A stretch of 64,000 nucleotides of DNA from Agrypnia vestita (GCA_016648135.1 JADDOH010023123.1:62001-126000); one strand, 5' to 3'; counted from the stretch's first letter, positions 42,570 through 52,945 are shown. Notes: generated by a model from the sequence alone, not told the origin. Made by a program: numbers and translations.

Positions 42570-43012
42570 AAAAAAAAATTATAATTATAGTCTAATTTTG
42601 TATTTTTAGAAAATTTAATTGATTTTTTAAAATTGGAAACCATACAACTGTTTGATGACTACCAACAGCGGCCTGACGACGTCACGGAATATTTAAAATT
42701 TGAATTACTCCGTCGGTATAATAGGTACTTCACTAAAATTTATGACAATTGGTTCACAGATGACAGCAAATTTCACAAATCTATCAAAATCTTGACTAAA
42801 TTGAATGTCAAATGTTTTTAGAATTTAATCTTCAAAGCATGAAGTATCTTATCAAAGCTCAAAACATCTGACATTTTAGAAATATATTAAATTACTGTAT
42901 GTTTAGTGTTATGTTATATGTTTTAATACGTCTTTAATTGTTGTTATATTTTACAAGGAAAGGGAGAAATAATAAAAACTTGGTTTTTATGGGTTAGTTT
43001 TTTTTACAAGAA
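42570..43012 (+). repeat. Dispersed repeat, inverse of 1028-1545
   Basis: Includes a short frame (42633-42821) starting METIQLFDDYQQRPDDVTEY. See the entry at 1028; probably the flank of a hAT family. Confidence 0.5.
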
Positions 43013-43139
43013 ATAAAGTATATTTAGTTAGAAGAATATCAAACAGTATTTTAGAAAAATTAACAGTATTTTATTTATTGAATGTTTTAAATACATATTT
43101 TTAGAGCTTCTCGCACAACTTATTAATTTACAATCTTTT

Positions 43140-43430
43140 TTAAAAAAATTCATACGCCTCCCCACAATTATAACTAAAATTAAAATAAGTGAGGAGCTCA
43201 TTTTTTATGAAATTAATAGTTGCACTATTTCTATCCTCCCGCCACTTTGCATTCATTACTGAAAAAATTCTTTCAGTAAATGCTGAGGTGGCGGGAACAG
43301 AAAGTAGATATGAGACAATTTTAGTAATATTAATAAATACTTCTGAGGTGTTTACTAAAAAATGGCTCCCCTTTTGGCCTCTACTCATTTCAAGAAAATC
43401 TCTGTCTTCTGATGCGTTCTGAAACTCCAT
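43140..43430 (-). pseudogene. hAT transposase C-terminal dimerisation domain
   Basis: Minus-strand frame of 96 codons: INITKIVSYLLSVPATSAFT, ERIFSVMNAKWREDRNSATI, NFIKNELLTYFNF. The S-VPATSA-ERIFS core is the hAT-family dimerisation signature. It carries no catalytic residues by itself; the rest of the transposase is absent. Confidence 0.85.
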
Positions 43431-43589
43431 TATTGTGATTAACGCCCTCTGACTAAATAAATAAAAATTGTGTCAGCGTCTAAGTCTGAAACTTATAGTG
43501 TTACGCATTTTGATGCTGAAAACAATATTTTATATACTTTATTTTTGTTCAACAGTAAAAAGTATAATGTAGTGAAAAACAGTATGAAT

Positions 43590-44130
43590 ATTTTGAGTAT
43601 GTCCAAATTTTTCAGAACAGAACTGGATTGTTGTCACAGGGACATCAATATGAATGAAAATACTGGTAAAAATACATACAGAGACACCAAATGAATGATA
43701 CAAGAACATAAAATGAATAAAAATACTGGTTAAAAAGGAGTTTAATAAATTGAAATAATATTTTTGGCGTATACTAGTGTAATGATAGAAATTCGGATGA
43801 ATTCCATTAGACGAGATAAAGTATATAGCTAAAAAAACTCCAAAATCAAATATAGATGTCTCATTTAGCGACATCTGTGGTCATTCAGGGGAAGAAAAAA
43901 GCTTTGTGGCCGGCCGCGGTAAGGATCCTTGCAATTCACATGTGAAGCGTGGCGCATAATTGAAATATATGCAACTTAGCTCATCACTTTAGCCAACCGT
44001 ACGATAGGTCGTAAGTCCTATGTACACCCATAAAGACATCTGTACCTACTCTCCCTTAATAAACTAAAATATACAGTTTCGTCTCTGTGAGACATCTGTA
44101 ATATACATTAAAAACAATATGATACTGTTT
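43590..44130. repeat. Inverted arrangement of a repeat shared with 27100-27290
   Basis: 43590-43650 matches 27105-27150 directly (TTTTGAGTATGTCCAAATTT) and 43965-44120 matches 27178-27290 in reverse, so this locus holds two opposed pieces of the same family. Confidence 0.5.
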
Positions 44131-44134
44131 TTAA

Positions 44135-44635
44135 CAGTATAGTTGGTAACCCTAGCATCAACATTCTTTGAAACCGTTGCGTATGTAATTATATCCTTTG
44201 AATTGAATTTCCTTTTTGACAAATCGACTTTTTGTAAACCAAAATTATCCTGAATCTAAAAAAAAAAATATAAATTAAATCTAAATTCAACATAACCCCA
44301 ATTCGTGGAATTAGACATTTAATTCTGACTTCAATCGGAATATTTTTCATATAAATATTAATAAATCTCGAAACCGCGTTGGCACTTTTAACGTTCAAAA
44401 ATAATGGAAAATTATTCATTTTAATCGAAATAATTACTTAGCCACTTTACGAAAATGTTGTAAATTTTAGAGCCAGATACGATTCCAGAATATGATGTTA
44501 CAGTAAAAAGTCCAGCTCCATGATACGAAGAGGAGACCGATCGGGACGAGAAAGGGTTCAACTGGATTTAGGGAGAGGTTAAATTTTCGAAGGAAGCAAA
44601 CACTTGATGGTGAGACATTATAATTAAATAAATAA
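44135..44635. other. Non-coding, related in part to 32620-32830
   Basis: The 44280-44480 segment shares TTTTCATATAAATATTAATA and CACTTTACGAAAATGTTG motifs with repeat family R flanks. Confidence 0.4.
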
Positions 44636-44639
44636 AAAT

Positions 44640-44935
44640 AACTAAGTTAAACACCACTTATATTTATTGTCAAATCCAACCAGGTTTCGCTACGACCGTA
44701 GCTTCTTCAGGGAGAATCTTAACTGCCTCAACATTAAAAAATTATGTGCTTATATACTAGTGTGAAAGGACGGAGTGCCAATAGTGGGGGTAGGGTGTGG
44801 GAGTGCGCAGGGAATATTACTATAAGGAACATATTTAAAAGTGGACTAGAAGATAAATTTACTTGATTATTAATGTTTGATTTTTCTTCAATGAATGCAA
44901 ATTCACTTTGTGGTAACATTTTAAATTATTAAAAA
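44640..44935 (-). repeat. Penelope terminal segment, reverse copy of 45340-45890
   Basis: The terminal repeat (44640-44720) and the ORF end (44745-44930) are the inverse of the plus copy downstream (AGTGCCAATAGTGGGGGTAG, then ATTTACTTG...TTAATG). The two copies face each other. Confidence 0.7.
44685..44710 (-). ncRNA. Hammerhead-like core
   Basis: Minus strand: CTGAAGA, A, perfect GCTAC/GTAGC stem II, GAAACCTGG. Confidence 0.55.
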
Positions 44936-44960
44936 TTAAAACAAATCACTTTGTATCCTC

Positions 44961-44988
44961 CTGAAGAAGGGACCGTTGGTTCCCGAAG
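44961..44988 (+). ncRNA. Hammerhead-like core with visible stem I
   Basis: CTGAAGA, GGGACC/GGTTCCC, GAAG (last A changed to G), CATGTTGA. Upstream ACTTTGT pairs with downstream ACAAAGT (stem I), with an inner C-G, C-G, C-G series next to the core. AUUA before GUGG is a candidate cleavage site. Confidence 0.5.
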
Positions 44989-45060
44989 CATGTTGAGTGT
45001 TTTTCAAATAAAATTAGTGGTTCAAACAAAGTTAATTGTTTTAATTTTTAATGATTATTA

Positions 45061-45489
45061 ATGGCTTTATTTATCTCTAATGCCTCTAAATTATCTAGTC
45101 TATTACCTATTCCCTATATAAAAAGCGGGATATTTTGTATAGGGAAGACATCGCGTAATGTAACAATTGGAGTAAAAGAGCACTTGCGTTGTTTAAAAAG
45201 TAGTGGGTTCTCAGAATTTGTTAACCATTTAATTGAAGAAGACCACACGTTCAATAATAGTTCAGGAGTTAGTATTATTCATAAAAACGGAACAGGTAAT
45301 AGACTAGATAATTTAGATGCATTAGAGATAAGAAAAGCCATTAATGTCAATCATAAAATCATTAATAAGCAAGTAAATTTATCTTTTAGTCCACTTTTAA
45401 ACATGTTCCCTCTTAATAGTAATATTCCCTGCGAACTCCTACCCCCTACCCCCACTATTGGCACTCCCTCCTTTCACGCTAGTATATAA
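45061..45489 (+). pseudogene. Penelope-like GIY-YIG endonuclease domain
   Basis: Open for 142 codons but 5'-truncated. It reads SGIFCIGKTSRNVTIGVKEH, LRCLKSSGFSEFVNHLIEED, then LDNLDALEIRKAINVNHKI. The GIF-CIG-KT block is the GIY-YIG motif with the second Tyr changed to Cys; the R and E-H that follow match Penelope endonucleases. The Cys and loss of the RT make activity unlikely. Confidence 0.8.
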
Positions 45490-45529
45490 GTACATAATTT
45501 TTTAATGTTTAGGCAGTTAATTCAATTCA

Positions 45530-45800
45530 ATTTCAATTCAATTCAATTTTAATTCAATTTATTTCATGATAATATGTACATGACAAACAAAATGTTTAAG
45601 ACATACATATTAGGAAGTATATATAAAAAATGAAAATATTTAATAAATTAAAAATAACATAAAATCTGGTCAAAGGTGTAGGAGAATCCCGCTTCGGAAA
45701 ACCCCCTCAGACACATGGAATATATCAATACCCAAAGCGATTTTGTTCAGCATAGCTGTGGCTCTTCCAACAGGCATAACCATCGGCAGGTTGGTCCTGT
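45530..45800 (-). pseudogene. LINE 3' end, family H
   Basis: Minus strand: RTNLPMVMPVGRATAMLNKI, ALGIDIFHVSEGVFRSGILL and HL-stop, then a 3' UTR ending in TTGAATTGAAATTGAATTGA near 45530. Inserted in the Penelope terminal region between the ORF end and the core at 45824. Confidence 0.75.
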
Positions 45801-45823
45801 ATATTGGTTGTATAAGATTCTCC

Positions 45824-45849
45824 CTGAAGAAGCTACAGTCGTAGCGAAA
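45824..45849 (+). ncRNA. Hammerhead-like core
   Basis: CTGAAGA, A, GCTAC/GTAGC stem II with AGTC loop, GAAACCTGG. Same family as 44685-44710, opposite orientation. Confidence 0.55.
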
Positions 45850-45899
45850 CCTGGATGGATTTGACAATAAATATAAGTGGTGTTGAACTAAGTTATTTT

Positions 45900-46265
45900 A
45901 ATTTATTTAATTAAAAGGTTAAATTTCTTAAGTTTGCTTTTAAATGCAGCTATGGTCTGTGGTGATGTGATGTCCGTGCACAGTGGGTTCCACGACCTGG
46001 CTAACTGCACTTGGAAGGAAGAGCTGAAGATTCAGTATGACGAGTGGGGATGGATAGGGAGGTGCTGTCAGCTGAACGGAGTGGTAGACCATCATTAAAA
46101 AGAAAGTTGGTTTAAGATTTCAGGTACAAAGGTGAGTAAAGATTGAAAAGGACATTAATTAGATATAAAACATGGATGTTATGAAATTGTCGGGTTGAAA
46201 ACTGCGGATAATAGAGATGTAATGGATAGATAGATACATACAAATAATTAAATCAATTTTTAAAA
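45900..46265. other. Unassigned segment
   Basis: GC-richer patch at 45965-46090 without a recognisable frame. Confidence 0.3.
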
Positions 46266-46269
46266 ATGC

Positions 46270-47512
46270 CAACACATGAGATGATCAGTGGTAATGCTTT
46301 GAGAATGTTAGGATTTGTTCTGCGTACTGCCAGGGTTTTCGAGAATACCCTCGTACTGAGAACTCTTTACAACTCCTTAGTGCGATGAGAGTGGCTCGAT
46401 GATTTGGGGGTCACATGAGAGTAAGTACTCTCTTATGGTAGAGAAAGTACATGAGAGAGTACGGGCATTATCCTTGGCTCTACCCAACCGAGTTTCTCCA
46501 GGGTATGCTTGGCTACAATAGTTTAGAGACTAGAAGGAATGTATATTTGATTACAGATTTATATCGATTATTGCGCGCTATGATCGATAATACTGAAATT
46601 ATGCAGAGCATTGGTTTATATGTTCCTAATAATTACCTTAGAGATCGTCAGCATAGATTGTTTCACATTCCAACAGGACCAACTGCTGATGGTTATGCCT
46701 ATTGGAAGAGCTATAGCTCTGCTGAACAAAATCGCTTTGGGTATTGATATATTCCATGTATCTGAAGGGGTTTTCCGAAGCAGGATTCTCCTACACCTTT
46801 GACCAGATTGTATATGTTATTTTTAATTGATTAATATTCTTATTTTAATATAGGAGGAAAAAAAAATATATATATAGAGGGTTATTTGTAAAACATTAAT
46901 AACCTCGCAGGACTATATTCCTGCCTTGATTATGAGTCGAAAATGTTCAAGCTATTATGACCTAATATCAATAGTTATGGAGATATGCGACATCAAAGTT
47001 TGCATTTTTTTTCAATATTTCTGACTTATTTTTTGTAAAACGTTGGACTATCATTACAGTAACTCATATCAATTACGAAAAATTCATTTGTTTCAATACA
47101 AGTTAAATAAAATGATAAAAACCCTAAAAAATTCCAATTGGAATGTTTTCCAATTGGAATTCGAAGGTTTTCATTTTTTTATTTGACTTGTATTAAAGGG
47201 AATGAATTTTTCATATTCGATATAAGTTTCTGTAATGATAGTCCAAAGTTGTACAAAAAATAAGTCAAAAATATTGAAAAAAAAATGCAAACTTTGATGT
47301 CGCATATCTCCTTAACTATTGATATTAGGTCATAATAGCTTGACCATTTTCGACTCATAATCAAGGCAGGAATATAGGTCCTGCGAGGTTATTAATGTTC
47401 TACAAATAACCCCTCTATATATATATATATATATATTTTTTTTTTTTCAAAATATGTATGCATTGAATTTAAGTTTGTAACGTACATATTATTGAATAAA
47501 TAAATTGAAATT
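46270..47512 (+). pseudogene. LINE RT C-terminus and 3' UTR, family H, split by a foldback element
   Basis: ISGNALRMLGFVLRTARVFE, TLVLRTLYNSLV, then REYGHYPWLYPTEFLQGMLG, YNSLETRRNVYLITDLYRLL, IDIFHVSEGVFR. The frame breaks near 46390 and 46680. The 3' UTR continues to 46870, is split by the element at 46871-47420, and ends at about 47512 in AAATTGAAATTGAAAG. Sibling copies: 57729-58610 and 45530-45800. Confidence 0.8.
46871..47420. mobile_element. Foldback MITE, copy 2 (about 550 bp)
   Basis: Arms of about 260 bp, nearly complementary over their full length: AGAGGGTTATTTGTAAAACA at the left and its inverse at the right, with CCTCGCAGGAC, TTATGAGTCGAAAATG, GATATTAGGTCATAATAGC and TGGACTATCATTACAG blocks. 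The centre has two CCAATTGGAAT palindromes. Inserted in a TATATA tract of a LINE 3' UTR. Confidence 0.85.
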
Positions 47513-47516
47513 GAAA

Positions 47517-47710
47517 GAGTAGCTTGTTGGTCTTGTGGTTAGGACACTCGCCTCGTGATCCAATGGTCGCGGGTTCGAATCTCAGCCCATACTAGCAAGT
47601 TGGTCCTATTTTCATAGCACAAGCGTTTAGCTTAGTTTGAAAATAGTAAGAATATTGATGTGACACGTATTCCGTGTTCGCAACTCTATTTAAAAAAAAA
47701 AAAAAATTAA
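47517..47710 (+). mobile_element. tRNA-derived SINE
   Basis: The 5' tRNA-like part has an A-box-like TTGTGGTTAGGACACTCG and the B box GGGTTCGAATCTC. A body with TTTTCATAGCACAAGCGT and AGAATATTGATGTGACACG follows, then an A-rich tail after 47690. Other copies (all minus): 22447-22625, 49845-50032, 60745-60868. It sits at the end of LINE family H. Not a functional tRNA: the acceptor stem does not pair. Confidence 0.8.
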
Positions 47711-47714
47711 AATT

Positions 47715-47846
47715 GAAAGCTGCTCAATCAATTGAAAAAATAAAAAGATATTTTAGACAGTAAGGTATAAGAATACTTATATATTGACAGAGTGTGCAGA
47801 TAAATTTCATTTTATTTATATAAGTACATCTTTTAGTACAGTGTAG
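47715..47846. other. Short non-coding link
   Basis: Could hold the 5' end of the piggyBac-like element; no TIR identified. Confidence 0.25.
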
Positions 47847-48840
47847 ATGGCTGGTAGCAGAGGATTAAGAGAGGAAGAAATCGGTGACATATTAGACAGA
47901 GTTTCGGGAGATGAGGATGAATATGATCGTGTACTTATCGCAGAGTAATATGACGACGAACCCGATGGGTGTATAGACTATTTTGGTGCAGGATTACGTG
48001 CAGCTACTGATTCAAGCCATGTATTCACTAGGGGACAAATTGTCCCTCAACAGCACGCGCGGCATAAAGTCTACGTGACGTTGCAACGTCGTGCACTGTT
48101 CCGCAACGTCGTGCACTGTTCCGCGACCTCGCGCACAACATAGCGCGGCATTTCTACGTGCCGTGGCAACGTTGCCATGCGCACGGTACCCGAGCGTACT
48201 CACTGCAACATTCCGCGGAGCGTCAGTACCACGTGGTATGTTTACAAGTGAATACGCATGCGCTGTATCTGTCAAGATGACAGTGTGGGGAAATGAAATT
48301 GTTCTTGAACTCATCGAGCTGTATCGATCGAAGATCGCATAGAATGTCCGTCCTTCTTTTTCTTTGCAGTAAAGAATTTCGCATTCTCCTCTTTTTTCTC
48401 CTCTTACGTTTCGATAAACTCATTAATATAAACAGATACGCAGTTGACATCATAACCTCCTAGGGCCACATTTCCGTGACGTGGAAAACAATAATTATTT
48501 GCAAAAAGGACCTTGTTTTTAATAATATTCAATTTACTACAGTAAAACCTCGTTAATTTGAAATTGCGACCCAAAAAAACATTTCGAATTGCGCGGAACC
48601 CCGTTTTCGCCAAATGAGATACCGCAGCTGTCATCCATAACCTCATTTCCGCGACAAGATATGCGAGTCCCGGTGTGTACACGTCAAATGATCGCGTCAT
48701 TGTCCCCGAAACATGAGCGTAGATGTTGATGCGACATGCCGAGTGGAATGTTTCGCGATTTGTCCCCTAGTGAATACATGGCTTCAGACGGTAATAGTAG
48801 CGACAACGATAACATGACTTTGGAGAAGATATTATAAAAA
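47847..48840 (+). pseudogene. piggyBac-like transposase N-terminus, split by a Harbinger-like element
   Basis: ATG 47847 opens MAGSRGLREEEIGDILDRVS, GDEDEYDRVLIAE, an internal TAA, then DDEPDGCIDYFGAGLRAATD. The frame resumes exactly after the inserted element at 48784 as SDGNSSDNDNMTLEK. The acidic, Ser/Asp-rich N-terminus is typical of piggyBac transposases, but the catalytic core is absent, so the family call is tentative. Confidence 0.45.
48012..48786. mobile_element. PIF/Harbinger-like element with TCA target duplication
   Basis: Element 48015-48783, ends AGCCATGTATTCACTAGGGG and its inverse, flanked by TCA on both sides (48012-48014, 48784-48786). Removal restores the host reading frame. 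The interior includes MTVWGNEIVLELIELYRSKI (start of a MADF domain) near 48279, and a local duplication of GTCGTGCACTGTTCCGC at 48086-48122. Same family as 17844-18589. Confidence 0.8.
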
Positions 48841-48844
48841 CTAA

Positions 48845-49575
48845 GAAGACATTAATAATTTACAATGTACAGAATTCGAAATTTTATAGGAAACATGGCC
48901 TATACATTTATAGGAAATTTTCAAGAAGGGATAGATACATAAAATCTAGAATTTAGTATTTATTAAATTGTACATCCTACGTGACTGCATTCAAATCATT
49001 TTTTTAATTTTTCGGATATTGCTGCCTTTGCTTTTATACCCCACATTTTTGACGGTATTTAATTTTGAATATTTGTATTCTATAAATAAATAACTAGCCG
49101 TACACCCGTGAAAAATCACGTAACATTAAATGATTCGAGTCTTTGCTAAGCCTTAGTATATAAAGTATATTTTTGACAGTCCACGGAGAGGCGGCGGTAG
49201 CGATGTCGCCAGGGTGCCGCGCTGGCATTTGCGCGTCCGAGATTCGCACCCTACTCCAGCCGTGTAATTTGAAAGAATTTGAAAGAAATAACGGATGTTA
49301 TATGAAGTTATAGAATGAAATTATTATTTCGGATGTATTGTCAACTATCTTGAATCGAGTACCAATCACGAAAATGCTTAATTTAAAAGCTGACGAATGA
49401 TTGGCTATTGAATTGAAAATTAGCACTGTTTATTGAATTGATTTTAGCTATGTATTAGGATTTCATGTTATTATCGATGTTTTTTGCAAAAATTGTAATT
49501 GTAATGTATTCGTTTTCAAAACAATAAAAACTCATTCATTCGACATTCAATGCGGCTGTCAAAGTTGTATAGTAT
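48845..49575. other. Non-coding; unidentified retroposed segment
   Basis: 48850-48960 resembles 20430-20500. A GC-rich stretch at 49180-49260 and an AATAAAAACTCATTCATTCG end near 49530 look like a retroposed unit, but no coding frame is recognised. Confidence 0.3.
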
Positions 49576-49579
49576 CTAA

Positions 49580-49840
49580 AATTTTGAATGCGGAACCGTT
49601 TTAGATAAAAATAGTCCATTTGACATTTTTTTTAAATGCACACGTTTTTTGATTCGCCGCATCATATAATGTCTGCAATGCTGCGACGATAAATGTCTTT
49701 TAACCGTCGTAAAAAATCGATTCGAAGTCATATCCGTCACAAACCAATAGTTACATTTATACCACTTCAAAAACAAATATATTGAAGTGTGGTCAATTAT
49801 ATTTATCATCTTCTTAGTCATAGTATTATTGTGTTTTTTA
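49580..49840. other. Unassigned segment
   Basis: Open frame on the minus strand (49576-49866) has no recognisable similarity and runs into the SINE. Confidence 0.3.
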
Positions 49841-49844
49841 AATG

Positions 49845-50032
49845 AATATGCAAACACGGAATGCATGTCACCTCAATATTCTTACTGTTCTCAAAGTAAG
49901 CTTGTAAAATGAAATATACCCATGCTTGTGCAATGAAAATGGGACTAACTTGCCGGTGTCCTGGAATGGGGCTCAAACCACCGACCATCAGATCACTAGG
50001 CAAGCGTTATGACCACCACACCAGTTAATTAA
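49845..50032 (-). mobile_element. tRNA-derived SINE
   Basis: Reverse copy of the SINE family at 47517, with the diverged promoter region (GGGGCTCAAACCACCGACC) and body (ACACGGAATGCATGTCACCTC). Confidence 0.7.
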
Positions 50033-50289
50033 CATTATTTTAATAAATAAGTTCTGTGTCAACTTATAAAACAATTTTTAAAAATCTGTCAAAAAGGTGA
50101 CAATTACAAAAAGTTAGTGTACAGTGAATTAATACCATTAAGATACACTTGTTTAATCAACTACAGTAATGTCAGAAAAAAAAACACTACTGCACAAACA
50201 AGAAGCAAGGACCGCCTACACAAATAACAAATTGTGATGACTGTGATATAGCTTTGAAATATATAGATACAAAATTGGAAATCTTAAAA

Positions 50290-50470
50290 AAATATTCATC
50301 ATCTTGAAAATGGTGTATTTCACTACTGTCCGTTTACTACTGAAGTATGGCATTATTGAGTGGGGAGGCGCGTACGATAACATAATGAACCCACTAAAAG
50401 TTAAAAAGAGAACGATTATCGTGGAAATATTAAGAAAAATAAACTTTTTCAAATCAAACACTTTTATATT
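50290..50470 (+). pseudogene. LINE RT C-terminal fragment
   Basis: KMVYFTTVRLLLKYGIIEWG, GAYDNIMNPLKVKKRTIIVE, ILRKINFFKS; the same family as 22632-22850. Ends in an A-rich tract. Confidence 0.65.
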
Positions 50471-50780
50471 TACAAAAAAAAAAAATTAGACAAATAATAA
50501 AAGAAAATAGTAATAAAAAATTTGAAACAAGATTTTTAAACAATAAATAATAATCAAACAAATAAAAAGGTTAAATAAATACTACAAAAAACAAAATCCC
50601 TCAAGCTCAAAATACACAACTCGTCAAACTTAAGAGTTTGTATCTTTTTGAAGAGGTGCAGTGAATAAAATGTATGTATTAATTAAATTTTTAATAGACT
50701 AGAATAAAATAAAATGTTATAAACTGTATTTTATATTAAATAAATAAAAAAAGGTAAGGGCAGAAGCAGAGGATAGATGG
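50470..50780. other. A-rich non-coding segment
   Basis: Probably 3' UTR remnants of the LINE above and of the R1-type element on the other strand. Confidence 0.35.
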
Positions 50781-50782
50781 GT

Positions 50783-52927
50783 TCAGTCCTGAAACGTCCG
50801 CGAGTCCACAGACGACAGTCTCATACCTGGGAGCGATACCCAGGTCTGAGAGAACACTCGGAAAAGTTCGAGGTTCTTTCCTTCCTTAATGAGGTCATCG
50901 TTCCTAAAATCACGATCCCCCACTCTTTCTAAATTCGCAAGCATTTCCTCTCTCGCATCTTTCAACAACTCACAATCCCAAAGGACATGCTGCGCTGACG
51001 ATGACACACACCCACAAGCGCACTTCGATGTAGTGGTGAAACACTCACCGTGTCCCGAGACCAGCTGCATGGCGTAGTGGTCCAGCACCGGAGGGTGCCC
51101 TTCGCCTTTTTCTCTCACATCCACCTTGGGGAGAAAGGACTTAGTCCACCTCCCCAGGGTGGCTGTGTTCCATCTTTCTTGCCATTTTTTCAATATATCC
51201 GCCCTGATCCTCTCGCAGCTGGCATCTGAAGGACTAAAAGTTACATCGAACACCTTAATTTCCAGCCCTTTCTTCAGAGATCTGCGGGCATTGGTTTCGA
51301 TTACCTGTAAGTCGGCTGGCAGTACACCAGCCAATACAGGCAACGCTGCTTCCGATACTGTACGGTAGGCTCCAGTCAGGGCCAGCAGTGGAATTTTTTG
51401 ACCCCGATTTAGGGCCGATAAGACATCTGAGTTCCTCAGGTGGTGCACCCAAACACCGGCAGCTTTCGTGATTTTATTCACGTATTTTATTTTATATTCA
51501 TTCATCGTTATTCGCTTGCCTGCCTTAAAGTAGTCTGCAGCTCTTTCAGAAATCTTCTCGACATGAGTAAGAAAGGAATCCGATGTATCCACATATACTC
51601 CCAAGTATTTATGTGTCCTTTCAAACTTTATTTCCATTTCACTTATCTTGATAATCGGACTTCTTTCTCTTTCATGGCTATCTTTTATCATCATCGCCTC
51701 TGTTTTATGAGGAGCAAAACTCAGCTTATTACTAGCACACCAGTCGCTCATAAGTTCAATCGACTCGTTTCCCCGGTACTCAAGTTCTCTGATATTATTT
51801 CCGGATACCATCAGAAGAAGGTCATCTGCAAAGGCGATTACTTGACAACCCTCCGGCAATGGCAGAAGAAGCACGTCATTAAATAAAACATTCCAAAGTG
51901 TGGGCCCCAGCACGGAGCCTTGTGGGACACCCATATTGGTATCCCTGGCGAAGGACGCGCCGCCATAGATCAATGTCGCACGACGATCGCTGAAAAAACT
52001 CGTTAATAAATTAAAGAGGTACCTCGGGCACTGCCTGTCCTTGAGCTTGCTCAAGATCATATCCCACCAGGCGTGGTCAAAGGCTCCAGATATGTCCAAA
52101 AGAACCCACATAACGTACTTTTCATTCCGTTCTTCAGTCCATTGCTCTGCGAACTTAATGGCGTCCTTATACGACATTCCTTTACTGTAAGCAAACTGAC
52201 GATCACAAGGGGGCAAGAGAGATGCTTCAAGCCTGTTGCTTATCAGCGTTTCCAATACCTTCCCGAAACCGGGAAAGTATGCGGTCGCCCGATACGCGCC
52301 TGGGTCTGATCGTGGCCTGCCATTGTCTTTTGAAATGATGTGAAGGAGGCCATTCTTCCATGCCGCGGGAAAGGTCCCCGCTCTCATACAGGCGTTCATT
52401 ACACTTGTTACTTTAGCTTCTGCGAATTTCCATACTTTATTAATTATTATACCATTTAATCCGTCCACACCTGAGTCCTTGGATTTTTCTCTTTTTTTTA
52501 TCACCTTTTTGATTTCCGCCGCCTCAACCGGTTCAATGTCAAGTGCGTCGTTGGGGGGGATCCTGGAAGTTTGGCGGATATGCCTATGATGGTCAGTGTC
52601 CCCCTCAGCAAGATCGAATGGTAAAAGTGTATTAACTAGACCTTTAATTTTGGGGTGGACTTCGAGGAAATCCCTGAGACACTGTTGGTCCTGTGGGTCG
52701 GCATTACGGACGTGCTCCAGAGACAGGACAGCCGCCCTTACCACGGCGTTGTTGAACCAATCGCCTACCCGCGTTGGTTCATTTTCGCACATTTCAGTTA
52801 CTCCAAGTAATTCAATTCTCAGCTTTTCCTCGAACTGCTCCCAATCTGCGCTCTCGGTATTGAAATCTTCAGGGAGGTTTCTTCCAATCGTGAAGGTAGA
52901 CAGATTCTCCATCTCACCGTCTAACAT
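50783..52927 (-). CDS. R1-clade non-LTR reverse transcriptase without endonuclease (714 aa)
   Basis: A single open frame. Residues 1-140 linker; RT about 150-440 with motif A VLLDISGAFDHAWWDM (Asp278), GVPQGSVLGPTLWNVLFND and motif C VIAFADDLLLMV (Asp368-369); thumb with THKYLGVYVDTS; C-terminal region to 714 with a CCHC-like cluster CACGC-x6-H647-x4-C652, as in R1 elements. No RNase H. The apurinic endonuclease normally N-terminal is missing, and the frame begins at the same residue as the copy at 40011, right after a CTTTATTTCAGAG acceptor-like site. RT residues and zinc cluster are intact. It could be a truncated element or a spliced, possibly co-opted RT exon. Confidence 0.85.
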   Translation of the reverse strand: MLDGEMENLSTFTIGRNLPEDFNTESADWEQFEEKLRIELLGVTEMCENEPTRVGDWFNNAVVRAAVLSLEHVRNADPQDQQCLRDFLEVHPKIKGLVNTLLPFDLAEGDTDHHRHIRQTSRIPPNDALDIEPVEAAEIKKVIKKREKSKDSGVDGLNGIIINKVWKFAEAKVTSVMNACMRAGTFPAAWKNGLLHIISKDNGRPRSDPGAYRATAYFPGFGKVLETLISNRLEASLLPPCDRQFAYSKGMSYKDAIKFAEQWTEERNEKYVMWVLLDISGAFDHAWWDMILSKLKDRQCPRYLFNLLTSFFSDRRATLIYGGASFARDTNMGVPQGSVLGPTLWNVLFNDVLLLPLPEGCQVIAFADDLLLMVSGNNIRELEYRGNESIELMSDWCASNKLSFAPHKTEAMMIKDSHERERSPIIKISEMEIKFERTHKYLGVYVDTSDSFLTHVEKISERAADYFKAGKRITMNEYKIKYVNKITKAAGVWVHHLRNSDVLSALNRGQKIPLLALTGAYRTVSEAALPVLAGVLPADLQVIETNARRSLKKGLEIKVFDVTFSPSDASCERIRADILKKWQERWNTATLGRWTKSFLPKVDVREKGEGHPPVLDHYAMQLVSGHGECFTTTSKCACGCVSSSAQHVLWDCELLKDAREEMLANLERVGDRDFRNDDLIKEGKNLELFRVFSQTWVSLPGMRLSSVDSRTFQD

Positions 52928-52929
52928 CT

Positions 52930-52945
52930 CTGAAATAAAGAAAAG
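52930..52945 (-). promoter_or_regulatory. Splice-acceptor-like 5' boundary of the second R1-type ORF
   Basis: Minus strand: TTTTCTTTATTTCAG then AGATG. Identical over about 20 nt to the boundary at 40011, while sequence further upstream differs. Confidence 0.4.

Noticed and set aside
47517..47600. Functional tRNA gene
   Set aside because: A and B boxes are present, but no acceptor stem pairs and a conserved SINE body and tail follow; three more copies occur.
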